From NCBI RefSeq assembly GCF_001625195.1, contig NC_054391.1, positions 6,955,157-7,019,156 on the forward strand: 64,000 nucleotides of DNA, read 5' to 3'. This stretch comes from Drechmeria coniospora. Its lineage: Eukaryota; Ascomycota; Sordariomycetes; Hypocreales; Ophiocordycipitaceae. The notes beneath the pieces were generated by a model. The model made no database searches. It saw only the letters and a list, made by a program, of their open reading frames with translations, and was not told the DNA's origin. Both the position numbers and the translations under genes were made by a program. Each line of letters starts with the position of its first letter. The stretch's first letter is position 1. Positions 31,109 through 43,355 of the stretch are shown piece after piece.

Positions 31109-34100
31109 TCACTTTGTTGCCTTCTTCCCCTTCCCCTTCCCCCGGCCCTTGGGTTTCTCGTCCCCCTCATCATCTCCCCCCGCTGCTTTCGTCGCCTTCT
31201 TGCTCGGCTTCTTGACCTTTGGCTGCTTGATGTATTTGTCCTTCTTGAGGTCAGTCTCGTCCTCGTCGACCTCGGGGGCATCGACGGCCTCGGCTTCATC
31301 CTCCTCTTCGATCGCTTCCTCCAGGTCGGGAGCCTCCTTCGCCTGCTTCTTCGGCGCCGCGATGTTGCTGGCTTTCATGAAAGGAAGGGGGTGGTTCATT
31401 GCATTGTACCTGCAAGACAGTCAGTCGGTGATGAGCGCAAAACACGTCGCCATTTCCACTGTCCACTTACGTCCTCGTAAAGGCTGCCTTGGTTTTCGTC
31501 TCTATGTGCACCTTCTCATCCGTCATCGGGCCCACGCCGAGCTCCTGGATAGCGTCAAAGTCTTCCCGGGTGAGATAGTAGCTGTCCATCAACTCGATGA
31601 CCTCGCCGACGCAGTCTGTTCCCTCGTTCTGCAGTCGGTTAACGAGCAGGTTCCAGAGTATCGGCATGTACTCTTGACGGATCTCGTTGTGATCGCCGGA
31701 TGCCTTGAGTCGCATGTGCGAGTGAATCTCTCGCACATACCGGCCGAGCTTGCCGGTTTTGCTGAAATTTCCGAGCCAGGAGGTGAAGCCGGACCCCATG
31801 AGCTGGCCGGCAATGAAGCTGGCCGGCCGCACCGTGCTAAAGACGGCGTGCGTTGGCATCAGACTCCACTGCTGTTGCGGCCCGTGAATCATTCGATCAA
31901 CGAGATCGCCGTCGCTGATGCTCTCGGCGGCGTTGTCGAAAAGCTCGAGCGCCTTGAGCCTTTCCTCTGCCTTTGTGTACCCTTTGCCGTTGAGGGCCAT
32001 GGGTTTCGTTCGCAGATAGTTCTCCTGAATCATGAGAAAGCTGAACTCGTGGTCGTTGAAGTAGAGCTCAATCTTCTCGTTCAACGAAGTCTTGCTCGCG
32101 GGGGCGAACAGGCCGCCACCGAGCATCTTCTGGCATATGTCCCACGGCTTCAGCACGACGTGCTTCTCCCACGCCTTGGTCATCGCCTTGCCTTGGTCAA
32201 AGTCCATGGTGGTCTGGTCCAGCTTGGCGGCCGACACCATGTTGATGATTTGCCGGATGTCCTTGTTGCTGCCCTCGATGAGCGCATCGACAACGGGGAC
32301 GGGGAGCTTCAGCCCTTCTCGGTGGCAAATTGTCATGACCCTGGATCTCACCTGGTCCACGGTCGGGCGGTTGAACCTAATGTCGAAGGCGACATGGTCG
32401 AACGGCTTCATCTTGGGCAGCCGTCGCTCGTTGCAGATGAGGATTAGGGGAACCTCCGTCTTCTTGCAGAACTTGGCCAGGGCGCCGACGCCACCGCGGT
32501 CGCCCGAGGACATGCCGTCCACCTCATCCATGATGAGCACAAGCTTCTTCTTCTTCGCGTCCACGGCCTTGCCGTCGCCGGCAAAATACCCCAGGAGCGA
32601 CGTGTTGTTCATCACGTCGCTCACGCCAGCTTCCACAAGCTTCTTGCTCCTCGTGTCACTGGCATTATTCTCCAGGATGTCGTAGCCCTCCAGCTTGGCA
32701 GCCAGGTGTGCCGCTGTCGTCTTGCCGATGCCGGGTGGGCCAGAAATGATGATGGCGCGCTCTCCGCCGAGGCCGTCGGCACCCCGTCGTTGGAAGTTGT
32801 ACTTTTTCGACTTTGGCCAGTTTCGAAGCCACGACTGAATCTTCTCGACCTGGGCCTTGTTGCCGCAGATGTGGTTCAGCTGGGTGGGCGCATACTTGGA
32901 GGTGAGTAGAAGGGTAGGTTGCTGGGCAGGCTGCGATGCCGGGGCGGCCGTGCCGCGGGAAGCGGCCGCTTTCTTAGCAGCCACTGCCTCCTCGGCTTTC
33001 TTGGCCTTTTCCTCCGCCTCCATCTCGGCCACCTGCTGCTTCACCTTCTCTTCCTGTTCTTTCTTCTTCTCCAGAGCCTTCTGTGCCCCCTTGCCCGTCC
33101 CGCCATAGGCAGGCAGCTTGCGGATAAGGTCGAAGAGGCCGTTCTCGTCGATCGTCTTGATGCCGTGCGACTTGATCTTTGCTAGTTTGCTAGGGCCAGC
33201 ATCTTCTCCGAGTACAACAAAGCTCGTCTTGCTACTCGGTTGGCCCGTCACCTTGCCGCCGTACCGTTTAGCGAGGGCCTGGGCTTCGTCGCGTCCGATT
33301 GTTCGTAGGACTCCCGTGAACACGAAGGAGAGGCCGCTGAGGCACTCCTCTTCGCCTTCTGGGATGTCCGCCGTTGCGACGGGCTGAGCCGATGCGTTAC
33401 CTCCTCCAGCGGCCGACTTCCTCCAGTCGAACTTTGCATTTGGATCCTTTGGGGGAGGCGTGGGGGGCCGAACTGTTACGACACTGTCAAGAATATCCTG
33501 AATCTGACTGTCCTCCGGTTCCTCCGTTTTCTTCGCTCGCGGGGCCCGGGGTTTCGCTGGGGCAGGCTTCTTCCTCGGGAGCTCCTCGTCCTCCTCGTCC
33601 TCTTCCGGTGCCGGTGATTTCCGTTTTCGACTCGTCGGTGAGGCTTTTGTCTTCACTTCCGGTTCAATGGCGGCCTTGCTCGCGGCCGCGGGGCGTCTTC
33701 GGGCGGCAACTCGCTTGGGCTGTGGCAACACATCATCCTCGGACTCCTCCTCGACATACGTATCGGTCTTTCTTTTGCTTCGGCCCTTGACGTCGGCGGC
33801 ATGGATGTCGTCGGCATCTTCATCGGCGTCTTCCATATAGGCATCATCGTCGTCGACGTTGTGCTGATGGTACGACGCTGAGGCCTTTCTCTTGGGAGGA
33901 GACGAGGTTTGGGGAGGCGTGGTCGCTTTTGTCGAGGATTGCTTCTTTCGAGGGCTGGAGCGTACGGGGGTTGATTCATCGATCTGCAGCTTGCTTTCGG
34001 ACCTGCTACTCTTTTTCGGTGTCTCGGAACTCTTGGTGTCCTTTGCTGAGGCAAAATAGTCGTCGGCTGATATGGCTACACCTTTGGGTTCGGTATCCCT

Positions 34101-34456
34101 ATTGCATGGTCAAGACTGTCCACGCGTGGCACACGAGGTCAGGTAACATACGGCTTCTGCTTCTTTTTTGGCGCCACTTTGGCCACGGCCTTCGGCGGCC
34201 TACAAAAGATTAGATGATGAACTGAGAAGGGTCATGGCAAGGATGGAACGTACGCAGGAGCATCATCATCACTATCGTCGACGACCTTTCGGCCTTCTTT
34301 GACATGTTAGCAGAATGCTCTCTGGGCCAATGCGGAGCAGGCACGTTTACTTGTTCGTTTCGCCTTGGGCGGTGCGGCAGCTTCCTTGGCGGGTGAGACC
34401 TTGGGAGCTGCGGCCTGGCCACCCTTGGGGGCAAAGAACGACCGAATGTCCGGCAT
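31109..34456 (-). CDS. RFC1: replication factor C large subunit
   Basis: Five exons, complement(join(31109-31409, 31471-34098, 34152-34199, 34254-34296, 34351-34456)), give 1,041 residues. The protein begins MPDIRSFFAPK, the PCNA-binding start shared by Rfc1 proteins. A basic and acidic disordered region follows, then a BRCT domain (about residues 318-395, LSGLSFVFTGVL to GLFDLIRKL), a Lys/Glu coiled stretch, and the AAA+ ATPase: Walker A GPPGIGKTT near residue 519, Walker B LIMDEVDG near 588. The clamp-loader C-terminal domain follows (FTSWLGNFSKTGKL), and a Lys/Glu-rich tail lies in the last exon. RFC1 is the large subunit of the pentamer that opens PCNA and loads it on primer ends. All introns are 51-61 bases, GT..AG. 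The gene is divergent from MRPL16 with 375 bp between the start codons. Confidence 0.96.
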
Positions 34457-34831
34457 TATATCGAGAGGCAATTGCAATAATAATATATATAAAGGCTGAG
34501 ATTGGCTCAGATAAAGGGCACAAAATGCCTTTCGGTCACCATTGGGACGGGCTGCCCGGAGCAAAGGGTCGATTGCAGAGGATGGAAAATCGTTGTCGAC
34601 AGGTCTAAGTATGGCCTGCCAGACTGGGTGACGTGCAGAAAGGACCCGCAAGGGACGCGAAGCTGTCGCGAGGTCCGTGACAGGGCCTAATTGGCTTCCA
34701 TTGGCGCCTGAAATTTTAGGCAGTCGTCCAAGCCGGCGGCCCCCCCCCTTAGCCTGTCGGCGATGTCATGTTGGGCAGTTTTTCTGAAGCTCCTGCCTAG
34801 AGTCGAACAAACACACACAACCGACAACAGG
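34457..34831. promoter_or_regulatory. divergent promoter region of RFC1 and MRPL16
   Basis: This is the only sequence between the two start codons, so it must serve both genes. An AT-rich stretch with TATATATAAAGG lies close to the RFC1 start (about 34480-34495). A CGCG-containing word (GGGACGCGAAG, about 34653) lies roughly 200 bp upstream of RFC1 and could be an MCB-like site. It contains no GTAC island. Confidence 0.4.
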
Positions 34832-35734
34832 ATGTCGTCCGGCAGCACGTCGGCATTTCTTAATGCCTTTCGCGGGCTGCGAATATGCAGTCGGCCGGCG
34901 TTGCAACAACTCAATGCGCCGATTCAACGGTATTCAAAGGCGTTTGGGATGGAGCGACGAGTGCCAAGCATCAGAGCTTTCTCTACCACAGCTCCCGTCA
35001 TGGGCACATGGCTCGAGCCCAGCATCAACCGGAAGAAGAAGATGGCCAAGGGACGGCCGAGGGTGGCGACGGGTGGTTCAACAAAGGGCACGACGGTCAT
35101 CTGGGGAGATTATGGTCTGCGGATGATTGACCACCACCGACGGATCAGTGCCAAGCAGTTGAAGATGGCCGAGGACACCATCAAAGTGCGGCTTCGAGGA
35201 GAGAAGTACCGAATTTACAAGCGAAAATGCTGCAACGTCGGCGTCTACGTCAGCGGCAACGAGGTACGGGTGACTCCTGTGGCCAAGCATACGACAGGCC
35301 CGGCCGAGAGCGGAGCTAATCTGTTTCTCCGTCTGTAGATGCGAATGGGCAAAGGCAAAGGTTCCTTCGACCACTGGGCGACACGAATGGCTGTGAGCCA
35401 GGTTCTTTTCGAGATCAAGGGGCGCATTCACGAGCAAATCGTGCGAGACGCCTTCCGTCTGGCCGGAAACAAGCTGCCAGGTCAGTGACTGCGACAGCCG
35501 GGCAGCCGCGGGCGATTCGAGTTAGCTAACAGGCTTCACTCAGGTCAATGGGAGTTTGTCAAGAAGGGCGATGCTCCCATGGTCGGGATCACCAAGCTCG
35601 ACGGCGTTACTCTGGAGGAGTTGAAGCGACCTAGGAGGACGATTGCCCCTGCAGAACTGCCGGGGACGAAGACGCCGACAGCAGCGTCGACGACGGCACC
35701 CGGGGAGGCGTGTGAGGTCTCCAGCTCACCTTGA
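34832..35734 (+). CDS. MRPL16: mitochondrial large-subunit ribosomal protein uL16m
   Basis: Three exons, join(34832-35263, 35339-35480, 35544-35734), give 254 residues. The first 60 residues form a basic presequence ([20 protein letters not shown], later RAFSTTAP). The L16/L10e core follows: [34 protein letters not shown], then [13 protein letters not shown] at the start of exon 2, IFEIKG-type and [11 protein letters not shown] segments, and a WEFVKKG join across the second intron. The protein lies near the peptidyl-transferase centre and tRNA entry of the mitoribosome. The last 35 residues ([14 protein letters not shown]) are an unconserved tail. The start at 34832 is the first ATG that gives a presequence; the frame is open back to 34763. 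Confidence 0.93.
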
Positions 35735-36460
35735 GACCCCATCATAGTACCATAGCGACATGTATTAACATATGTACTTTCCAATGAGGGCATTGCGGTC
35801 GCCTTTGTCCAAGCGCCGAATGGACGAGGGGAAGTCGATTTGTCATACTCTGAGCACCACGAACGAAAATACGTCGACTCTTGATGATGCCTGGTCTCGA
35901 CAAGAAGAGATTCTCGAGATGACGGAACAGCAAAGTATCGTACACGTACAATGTGTGGATGAATGTATGCACATGTACAAGATGCGTTGGATCCAAATAG
36001 CCATCATATTCTGTACGTGTAGACTGCAATACGGAGTCTGTACAGTACACGCAAGTACAGGTTTCCTCACGCCGATCAGGGCACCCCATATCCATGTACA
36101 GTACGAGTATGGAGAACATGGCGGACTAATTACAGTGTACATGAACTGACTGCACTCGCAGTATTAATACTTGGTTCTTGTAATGTGAGCAAGGTGTACG
36201 GAGTACGGAGTAATACTAAGTAAGTACGTACGGAATACTGTATCCATACTTTTTAGTACCTGTACTGTACGGAGCACTGTACTCATGACGGTGGTTATGC
36301 TGTCCAGTGCACGGACCATTTAGCGCGCCGTCTCGTACCCTCGATTCCCGACTCCCGCACTGCTGCACTTAACGCGTCGACGCGGCGTCCATGTTGGAAA
36401 AGTAGCTTTCCATCCGCATCCCATTTCCACCCTCCTGCGAGCCGGCTCAAAGTAGCAGAA
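35735..36460. other. intergenic with a GTAC island and the Rfc5 promoter
   Basis: The first 200 bases are the 3' region of MRPL16. A GTAC island occupies about 35930-36290, including two overlapping GTACGGAGTA words at 36196-36212. The last 150 bases are GC-rich, carry an ACGCGT element and lead into the Rfc5 start. No gene is seen. Confidence 0.55.
36372..36386 (+). promoter_or_regulatory. MCB-like element upstream of Rfc5
   Basis: ACGCGT (36372-36377) is followed three bases later by a second ACGCG core (36381-36385). Both lie about 80 bp before the ATG. ACGCGT is the Mbp1/Swi6 (MBF) site that drives DNA-replication genes at G1/S in yeasts. The match is exact; its function here is inferred from the nature of the gene. 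Confidence 0.45.
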
Positions 36461-37666
36461 ATGGCACTCATCATCGACAAGCACCGGCCTCGGTCTCTCG
36501 AGGCCTTGACATATCACCACGAGTTGTCAGAACGGCTCGGGTCGCTGGTAAGCAGCCAGAGGGCGGCGTCGGCGCGGCTGGTTCGAGGTTGACATTGTGT
36601 GCACGACGCAGGCTCGAAGCAGCGATTTCCCCCACCTCCTCGTCTACGGACCGTCAGGCGCCGGCAAGAAGACGCGGATAGTGGCGACCCTGAAGGAGCT
36701 TTACGGTCCCGGCGTGGAGAAGATCAAGATCGACGCTCGCATGTTCCAGACGAGCAGCAATCGCAAGCTCGAGTTCAACATCGTGGCCTCGGTCTACCAC
36801 CTCGAGATCACGCCGTCGGACGTTGGCAACTACGACCGGGTGGTGATACAGGACCTCCTGAAGGAGGTGGCGCAAACGCAGCAGGTCGACCAATCGGCGA
36901 GGCAACGATTCAAGGTGGTGGTCATTAACGAGGCGGACCACCTGTCACGCGACGCGCAGGCAGCGCTGCGTCGGACCATGGAAAAATACTCGCCCAATCT
37001 GCGACTGATCCTCCTCGCCAACTCGACATCCAACATCATCGCGCCGATTCGATCGAGAACGCTGCTGGTGCGGGTCGCGGCGCCGACGCACGACGAGATA
37101 TGCCACGTGTTGGAGCTGTCGGCCAAGAAGGAGGGCTGGGAGGTCGTCAAAGGGCTGCACAGGCGGATAGCGGAGGAGAGTGGGAGGAATTTGCGGCGAG
37201 CGCTGCTCATGTACGAGGCGGTCCACGCACAAAAGTAGGAAAAGCACTCCCCCCCCCCCTCCCCGCCCTTTCCCCCTCTGTCGTCGGGCACGGTGGCTAA
37301 CGCGGCGTCACCTGCAGCGAGAAAGTGGCGGAGAACACCCCCATCCCGCCGGCAGATTGGGAGGCGTTGATCGGACAGATTGCCCGGGAGATCATGGACG
37401 AGCACACGCCGGCGAGGATCCTGCAAGTGCGGTCGAAACTCTACGACCTTCTGACGCACTGCATTCCGGCGACGACGATCCTCAAGACGCTGACGTTTAA
37501 GCTCCTGGCACTGATCGACGACGGGCTCAAGGGCGAGGTGATTCAGTGGTCTGCCTTTTACGAACACCGCATCAAGACGGGAACGAAGGTCATATTCCAC
37601 CTGGAAGCCTTTGTGGCCAAGTTTATGCGAATATTGGAGATGTACCTGATGAGTATGGACATGTAG
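36461..37666 (+). CDS. RFC5: replication factor C small subunit Rfc5 (human RFC3 orthologue)
   Basis: Three exons, join(36461-36547, 36612-37234, 37318-37666), give 352 residues. The protein starts with the RFC box ALIIDKHRPRSLEAL and has a Walker A of the Rfc5 type, GPSGAGKKTR, in which the usual GKT is GKK. That form and NEADHLSRDAQAALRRTMEKY in place of a DEAD box mark this as Rfc5, whose ATPase is degenerate. SRTLLVRVAAPT and the C-terminal collar domain (ILKTLTFKLLALID, FHLEAFVAKFMRIL) follow. Rfc5 completes the clamp-loader ring next to RFC1 and supplies an arginine finger (SRT motif) to its neighbour. The second intron restores VHAQNEKVAEN and contains a long C-run. RFC1 lies only 2 kb away, with MRPL16 between them. 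Confidence 0.95.
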
Positions 37667-40388
37667 ACACGAGGTGCTGTGCAGAGCACGGCGGCCAATC
37701 GATGCGAATTTTTTTATCCTTTTTTTGACGGATGGGATTCGTCCAAAGGCCGAAGGAGCGAAGTAGGACCTGAGATAGCTACGTTCTCTTCCGTCACTGT
37801 GGCGAACACACTCCTTGGCCTGCTCGCGTGCTTTCCAGGCTAGCACAGATGCATTTGGCAGAAGAATGCAACGGGCTTCCATTGTACTCTTCCCCCAAAA
37901 CACTTGGATCGCAGGCCTCGATTTGTGAGATGGTCAAGGTATGCCTGGACCGGAAGGGCGGGGAGGCTGGATGGACCTCGATGTTCGCTTGTGTTGTCGA
38001 GGCCAGTTGACCTACCCATAGCTACCAAGATGTACGACGGGCCATTCATGAATCCAAGAAAGGCAATTGTACCAACGGGGACAGGCAGATGGATGGGGAT
38101 CTGCTGATCAGCGTGGTATGGGGGGGGGGGGGGGGGTTAGCGGAGAGACAAAAGCGATGCGCCGCCTAAGGCATTCTCACGTCATTGTTACTCTCACCTG
38201 ACTGGAATGGATAAGGACGAGGTACGGAGTACGAGGTATTATTATGTGGGATGTACGGAGTAGTTGTACCACCACTTACAAGTTGTACTTGCGTACTGTA
38301 CGTACGGAGTTCAGAGTAATATTCATGTAGTACTTACTTACCTAGTACTACTCCATGCTGGCGGTACAGTACTGTAAATGTAAGTTAGTACTAACCTAAT
38401 AGTACTACTAAGGTACTAGGTAAGTTGGCGTACGATCGGTTAGGGGCGGAGTACAAGTACATTAAAGTGCATGAGTTTACAGGACCATCAAGTCACCCCA
38501 CGAAACGCTCACACCTACTCCGTACTGCACAAGTTATTATAATAAGTGCTCCGTACAAGGGTGCTAGCTCTGGGCAATACTTGCATCGCCTCGGAAGCTA
38601 TGTACTCCGCAGTGTGAGTACTTGTTCTTGCAATTAGAGAGCAAGACCACTGGTAGTACCTGGTACACATTACGCGCCTTGGTACGGTGCCTGTATTGCA
38701 TCGGAAACTAGCATAGTTGGTACAACATTACATGCTTCCCTCATGCCCGGCGGGCAGACGGATACTGGATCGGTCGTTGCTCCGCACCCGCAACGAGCCG
38801 TTTTGGCTTCATTCAATACGGAGACGAGCGGGGCGATATCGAGTCTTTGTAAGGTATCACGGCATCATCGAGAGGACTCGCAGCAAAGTGAATGCAGGCC
38901 GCCGGTACATGTACGCTGTACCAATCCTGCATTGTTACTAGGTACTTGGTAGGAAGATTGACGAGCAGAGAAAGGTCGCCGTTGGGAATAGGGCCGCTGC
39001 CAGGACACACAGAGCCAGCAGACGACGGGCTTGGATTGTTGCATGCCGAAGCAAGACAAGGCCCCCACCCCGTGCACGACTTGCCCCTGGCTGTTGCTGA
39101 TTCCCATGTTGATCATTGTCGTGCCGCGCTTACCGGCGGGAGCCCCCGGCTTGAGTGCTTTGTCCCTTCTCCCCGGTGTCGGGGTCAAGGTTGCGTCAGG
39201 GTGCAGGCAACCAACGATGCGCAGTGCGGTGCCTGCAGGGCAAGGCAAGGGAGGGAGCTGCGCCAAGAGACGTGACGCCGGACAGAGGTCCCGTCCGGCC
39301 GTCGAGCGCAGAGTCGCACGGATTGAACTGGAGAACGGGAGAAGGGGACGCTCGGGGAAACGGAAGGCTGGCAGTGTGGGATGACTTGTCCGTCAATGCA
39401 ACGGAGGGCCGCTGGGTGAAGACGGCTACGAGAAGTTACCTGCCATGGTTAGCTCGGAACCTCCACGCCCCACCTTCGGGGGAAAGGTGCGGCTGCTCCA
39501 TTCGAGGTACCTCGTAGGTACTTGCGGAGGGGTTTGGCTGTCCGGGCAGACATGTACCCTGGTGAATCTGAATGATGCTCTACGCCGCAGAAACCATGTC
39601 GGGCGACCGAGGCTGTTCACTTCGCTATACTAGAGCTCGAACTCGCAACATGTACCTCGGCGGTAGACAAGTACCGAGCACCGTGCCGAGTGCGTGCGGT
39701 ACATGGACTTGGTCGCCTCGCGGCCTGGACAGGAACAGGCTTGCATCATTCTGCCCCATCACCATCAGCCTTGGACCAGCGCCTCCTCTCCGCAGGCGAC
39801 AGGCGACTCGCCGCATCTCGCGGCCACGACGCCTCCGACGTTGCTGCGCTTGGATATTGCCTTAGCACCGAGCGGTAGCCTTCTCCAGTCTCGACTCCGC
39901 ACACGACGACCGGGGCAAGTTCCGTTTGTCGCCTCCACTGTTCTGTGCGTACGGTACTGTTACACGCCTGCAGTGCAGTACCTGCAGGTACTTGTATCAT
40001 TTACCTACTAGGTATAAGATAATCCTCGCCCCCTCCACTTTCATCTACCGTTCGTCTCCTCGTCTCCTCCCACGACGTCTCGTCCTCGTCAACGCATAAA
40101 TCTCCTCTCCTCCCCCCCAAGCTTCCCTTGACCCCCCTCCCCAACCGGCAACGGCCAATCGACGCTGCCGAAGCTCTTGGGTACGGCCTCCACGCACGCC
40201 AGAGAGGCCCCGAATAGGAACCCAGCGCTTCTCGTCGCCATCAACACCTTGGACACGTCGACGCCTCGACTCGTGGTGGACGTACACCGCTCCGGCCGAA
40301 AGAAGAAAGCAGCGGTGATACCCCTCACTGCCGCCTCCCGACACCCAGAGGCAAGAAGCCGTGCCGCAAACACTGCACTCGACACACG
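37667..40388. other. 2.7-kb gene-free region
   Basis: 37667-38110 is the 3' side of Rfc5, ending in a 17-base G run (38120-38136). A GTAC island covers about 38220-38640. The stretch 38700-39960 is GC-richer with scattered motif words and several 60-130-codon frames lacking any family motif. 39990-40388 is CT-rich and probably the 5' transcribed region of acetyl-CoA synthetase. I find no gene. Confidence 0.55.
38120..38136. repeat. poly-G tract of 17
   Basis: Seventeen consecutive G residues follow GGTAT. Such a run could form a quadruplex and is also a usual place for sequencing error. It lies about 450 bp downstream of the Rfc5 stop codon. Confidence 0.85.
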
Positions 40389-43355
40389 ATGGAGGCCCCG
40401 CAATCCAGCATGCCGAGCGTCCAGGGCACCATGGGCGCCGTCAAAAAAACCCCAGTCGTCTACGAGGCGCACGAGGTCGACACTTTCCGTGCGTTCTGCC
40501 ACCTCCCTTCCTTGCCCTGTTTCCTTGCCCTGTTTCTTTGCCCTGTTTCTTTGCCCTGCTTTCTCGCCTCTCTGCTGGCCATGGTGAGCATCGGCGAGGA
40601 GCCGTCGTCGTGGCATTCGACCGAGTTGTTCGACCCGTGTCGGAGATTTCGCCGGCTAACAGACCTCTCTCACACACAGATCCCCCACAGAAAATGCTTG
40701 CGAGTATGGTTCCCCCACACCGTTCACATGGCCGAGTGCGCTACGCGTATGGCTCGCTGGCCGTCTGCCTGGTCACCGCTCGCTGCGGAAATTGGTGGCC
40801 ATTGGTGGCCAGCCAGTCACCACGCCGCGTTACTAAGCCTGACCCTGCTGCCAGTCGAGACTTGGCTGGAGAGCTGACGTCTTTACCCCTCCACAGAACA
40901 CCCATCCAAGCCCCACCTAACCAGTGAGTCGAGTCCCCCCACCCTCCCTCTCCTCTCCTCCCACCTCCCCTCTGCTCGCCTTCCCCACCACTCCTTGCCT
41001 GGACAACCTGCGTCTCCGGTGTTCGGCCCCTCTCCCCGAACGACCCCCCTCCCCCCCCCTCCCCCCCTCTTCCTCATTCTTGCCTCCACCTATCCGTCCA
41101 CACTTTCGTCCACCTACGTCAATGCTGCTCCGCTGGTCCGCTTCCCCTCGCTGACGACGTATCGACGGCCCACAGACCTCGACGAGTACCAGAAACTTTA
41201 CAAGGAATCCATCACCGAGCCGGACAAGTTCTGGGGCCGACACGCTCGTGAGCTCCTCTCGTGGACGCGCGACTTTGAGACGGTCTCGAGCGGATCTCTC
41301 CAACATGGCGACGTCAAGTGGTTCACCGAGGGCCAGCTCAACGCCTCGTACAACTGCGTCGACCGCTGGGCCTTCAAGGACCCCGAGCGCGTCGCCATCA
41401 TCTACGAGGCCGACGAGGTCGGCGCCGGCCGCAACGTCACCTACGGCGAGCTCCTCCGCCAAGTCTCCAAGACGGCCTGGGCGCTGAAGCAGATGGGCGT
41501 CCGCAAAGGAGACAGCGTCGCCATCTACCTTCCCATGATCCCCGAGGCCACCGTCGCCATCCTCGCCTGCACCCGCATCGGCGCCGTCCACTCGGTCGTC
41601 TTCGCCGGCTTCTCGGCCGACTCGCTGCGCGACCGCGTCCTCGACGCCGACTCCAAGGTGGTCATCACCACGGACGAGGGCAAGCGCGGCGGCAAGCTCA
41701 TCGGCACCAAGAAGATTGTCGACGACGCCCTCAAGCAGTGCCCGGGCGTCTCCAACGTGCTCGTCTACCGGCGCACCGGCGCCGACGTGCCCATGAAGGC
41801 CGGCCGCGACGTCTGGTGGCACGAGGAGGTGGAGAAGTGGCCGAGCTACATCGCGCCCGAGGTGATGAACGCCGAGGACCCCCTGTTCCTCCTCTACACG
41901 TCGGGCTCGACAGGCAAGCCCAAGGGCGTCATGCACACGACGGGCGGCTACCTCATCGGCTGCGCCATGACGGGCAAGTACGTCTTCGACATCCACGACG
42001 GCGACCGCTTCTTCTGCGGCGGCGACGTCGGCTGGATCACGGGCCACTCGTACGTCGTCTACGCCCCGCTCCTGCTCGGCGTCTCCACCGTCGTCTTCGA
42101 GGGGACGCCGGCCTACCCCAACTTCTCCCGCTACTGGGACATAATCGAGAAGCAAAAGGTCACGCACTTTTACGTGGCCCCGACGGCCCTTCGCCTGCTC
42201 AAGCGCGCCGGCGACGAACACGTCAACTGCGACATGAGGCACCTGCGCGTCCTCGGTTCCGTCGGCGAGCCCATCGCCGCCGAGGTGTGGAAGTGGTACT
42301 TTGAGGTGGTCGGCAACGAGGAGGCACACATTGTCGACGTAAGTCGGAGCCCGTGGCACCCCATCCCCATGCCGTCCCGTCCCGTCCCATCCGTCCCATC
42401 CGTCCCCCCCCCCCCCCCCCTTCTCGCGAGGCCGAGCCTGCGCCTCGCTCCCGCCGGCCGCCGCTGACATGGAATCCGTGAGGCGCGCAGACGTACTGGC
42501 AGACGGAGACGGGCTCGCACACGATCACGCCGCTGGCCGGCATTACGCCGACGAAGCCCGGCTCGGCGTCGCTGCCCTTCTTCGGCATCGAGCCCGCCAT
42601 CATCGACCCCGTCTCGGGCGACGAGATCCACGGCAACGACGTCGAGGGCGTCCTCGCCTTCAAGCAGCCTTGGCCCAGCATGGCCCGCACCGTGTACGGC
42701 GCGCACAAGCGGTACATGGACACGTACCTGAACGTGTACAAGGGATACTACGTACGTACCTGAGCGACGACGCTCGCCTGCGCGCATGCCACCGCCGGGG
42801 ACATGGCGGGTTGCTGACGGTGCCAGTTCACGGGTGACGGTGCCGGTCGCGACCACGAGGGCTTCTACTGGATCCGGGGCCGCGTCGACGACGTCGTCAA
42901 CGTCAGCGGCCACCGCCTCTCGACGGCCGAGATCGAGGCGGCCCTGATCGAGCACCACGCTGTCGCCGAGGCGGCCGTCGTGGGCGTCTCGGACGAGCTC
43001 ACGGGCCAGGCGGTCAACGCCTTCGTCGCGGTCAAGGACGGCAACGAAATCAACGACGCGCTCCGCAAGGAGTTCATCATGCAGGTGCGGAAGAGCATCG
43101 GACCCTTCGCCGCGCCCAAGGCCATCCACGTGGTGCCGGATCTGCCCAAGACGCGAAGCGGCAAGATCATGCGCCGCATCCTGCGCAAGATCTTGGCGGG
43201 CGAGGAGGACCAGCTCGGCGACATCACGACGGTAAGTGGCGGCCGTGGTTGCGAGCTCCGTGTCCGGACGGCGTGGCTGATGGGTCGTGCAGCTCTCGGA
43301 CCCGACCATTGTCGAGAAGATCATCAAGACGGTACACGACGGGAGGCAAAAATGA
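40389..43355 (+). CDS. facA: acetyl-CoA synthetase (acetate-CoA ligase)
   Basis: Seven exons, join(40389-40488, 40680-40703, 40897-40923, 41176-42338, 42491-42751, 42827-43231, 43293-43355), give 680 residues. The enzyme makes acetyl-CoA from acetate, ATP and CoA, needed for growth on acetate and for histone acetylation. Visible family motifs: [11 protein letters not shown] at about 291-301 (nucleotide loop), [10 protein letters not shown] at the start of exon 5, [19 protein letters not shown], and [11 protein letters not shown] with the catalytic, acetylation-regulated Lys at about 638. The N-terminus ([34 protein letters not shown]) is recovered only by splicing exons 2 and 3, of 24 and 27 bases, out of three unusually long introns (191, 193 and 252 bases). 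Intron 1 holds a 13-bp minisatellite and intron 4 a 17-base C run. No peroxisomal or mitochondrial signal is seen. Confidence 0.95.
40511..40562. repeat. 13-bp minisatellite inside intron 1 of acetyl-CoA synthetase
   Basis: Four tandem units of CTTGCCCTGTTTC, the third and fourth starting TTT and the last ending GCTTT. It is wholly intronic and is probably responsible for part of the unusual length of intron 1. Confidence 0.85.
42404..42420. repeat. poly-C tract of 17 in intron 4 of acetyl-CoA synthetase
   Basis: Seventeen C residues follow a pentanucleotide-like run of CCGTC/CCATC units (about 42366-42403). The tract sits between the GTAAGT donor and the CAG acceptor of a 152-base intron. 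The exact length should be treated with caution. Confidence 0.85.

Noticed and set aside
40917..42470. 517-codon minus-strand frame across acetyl-CoA synthetase
   Set aside because: Antisense shadow of the main exon with low-complexity Gly/Asp/Val composition and no motif.
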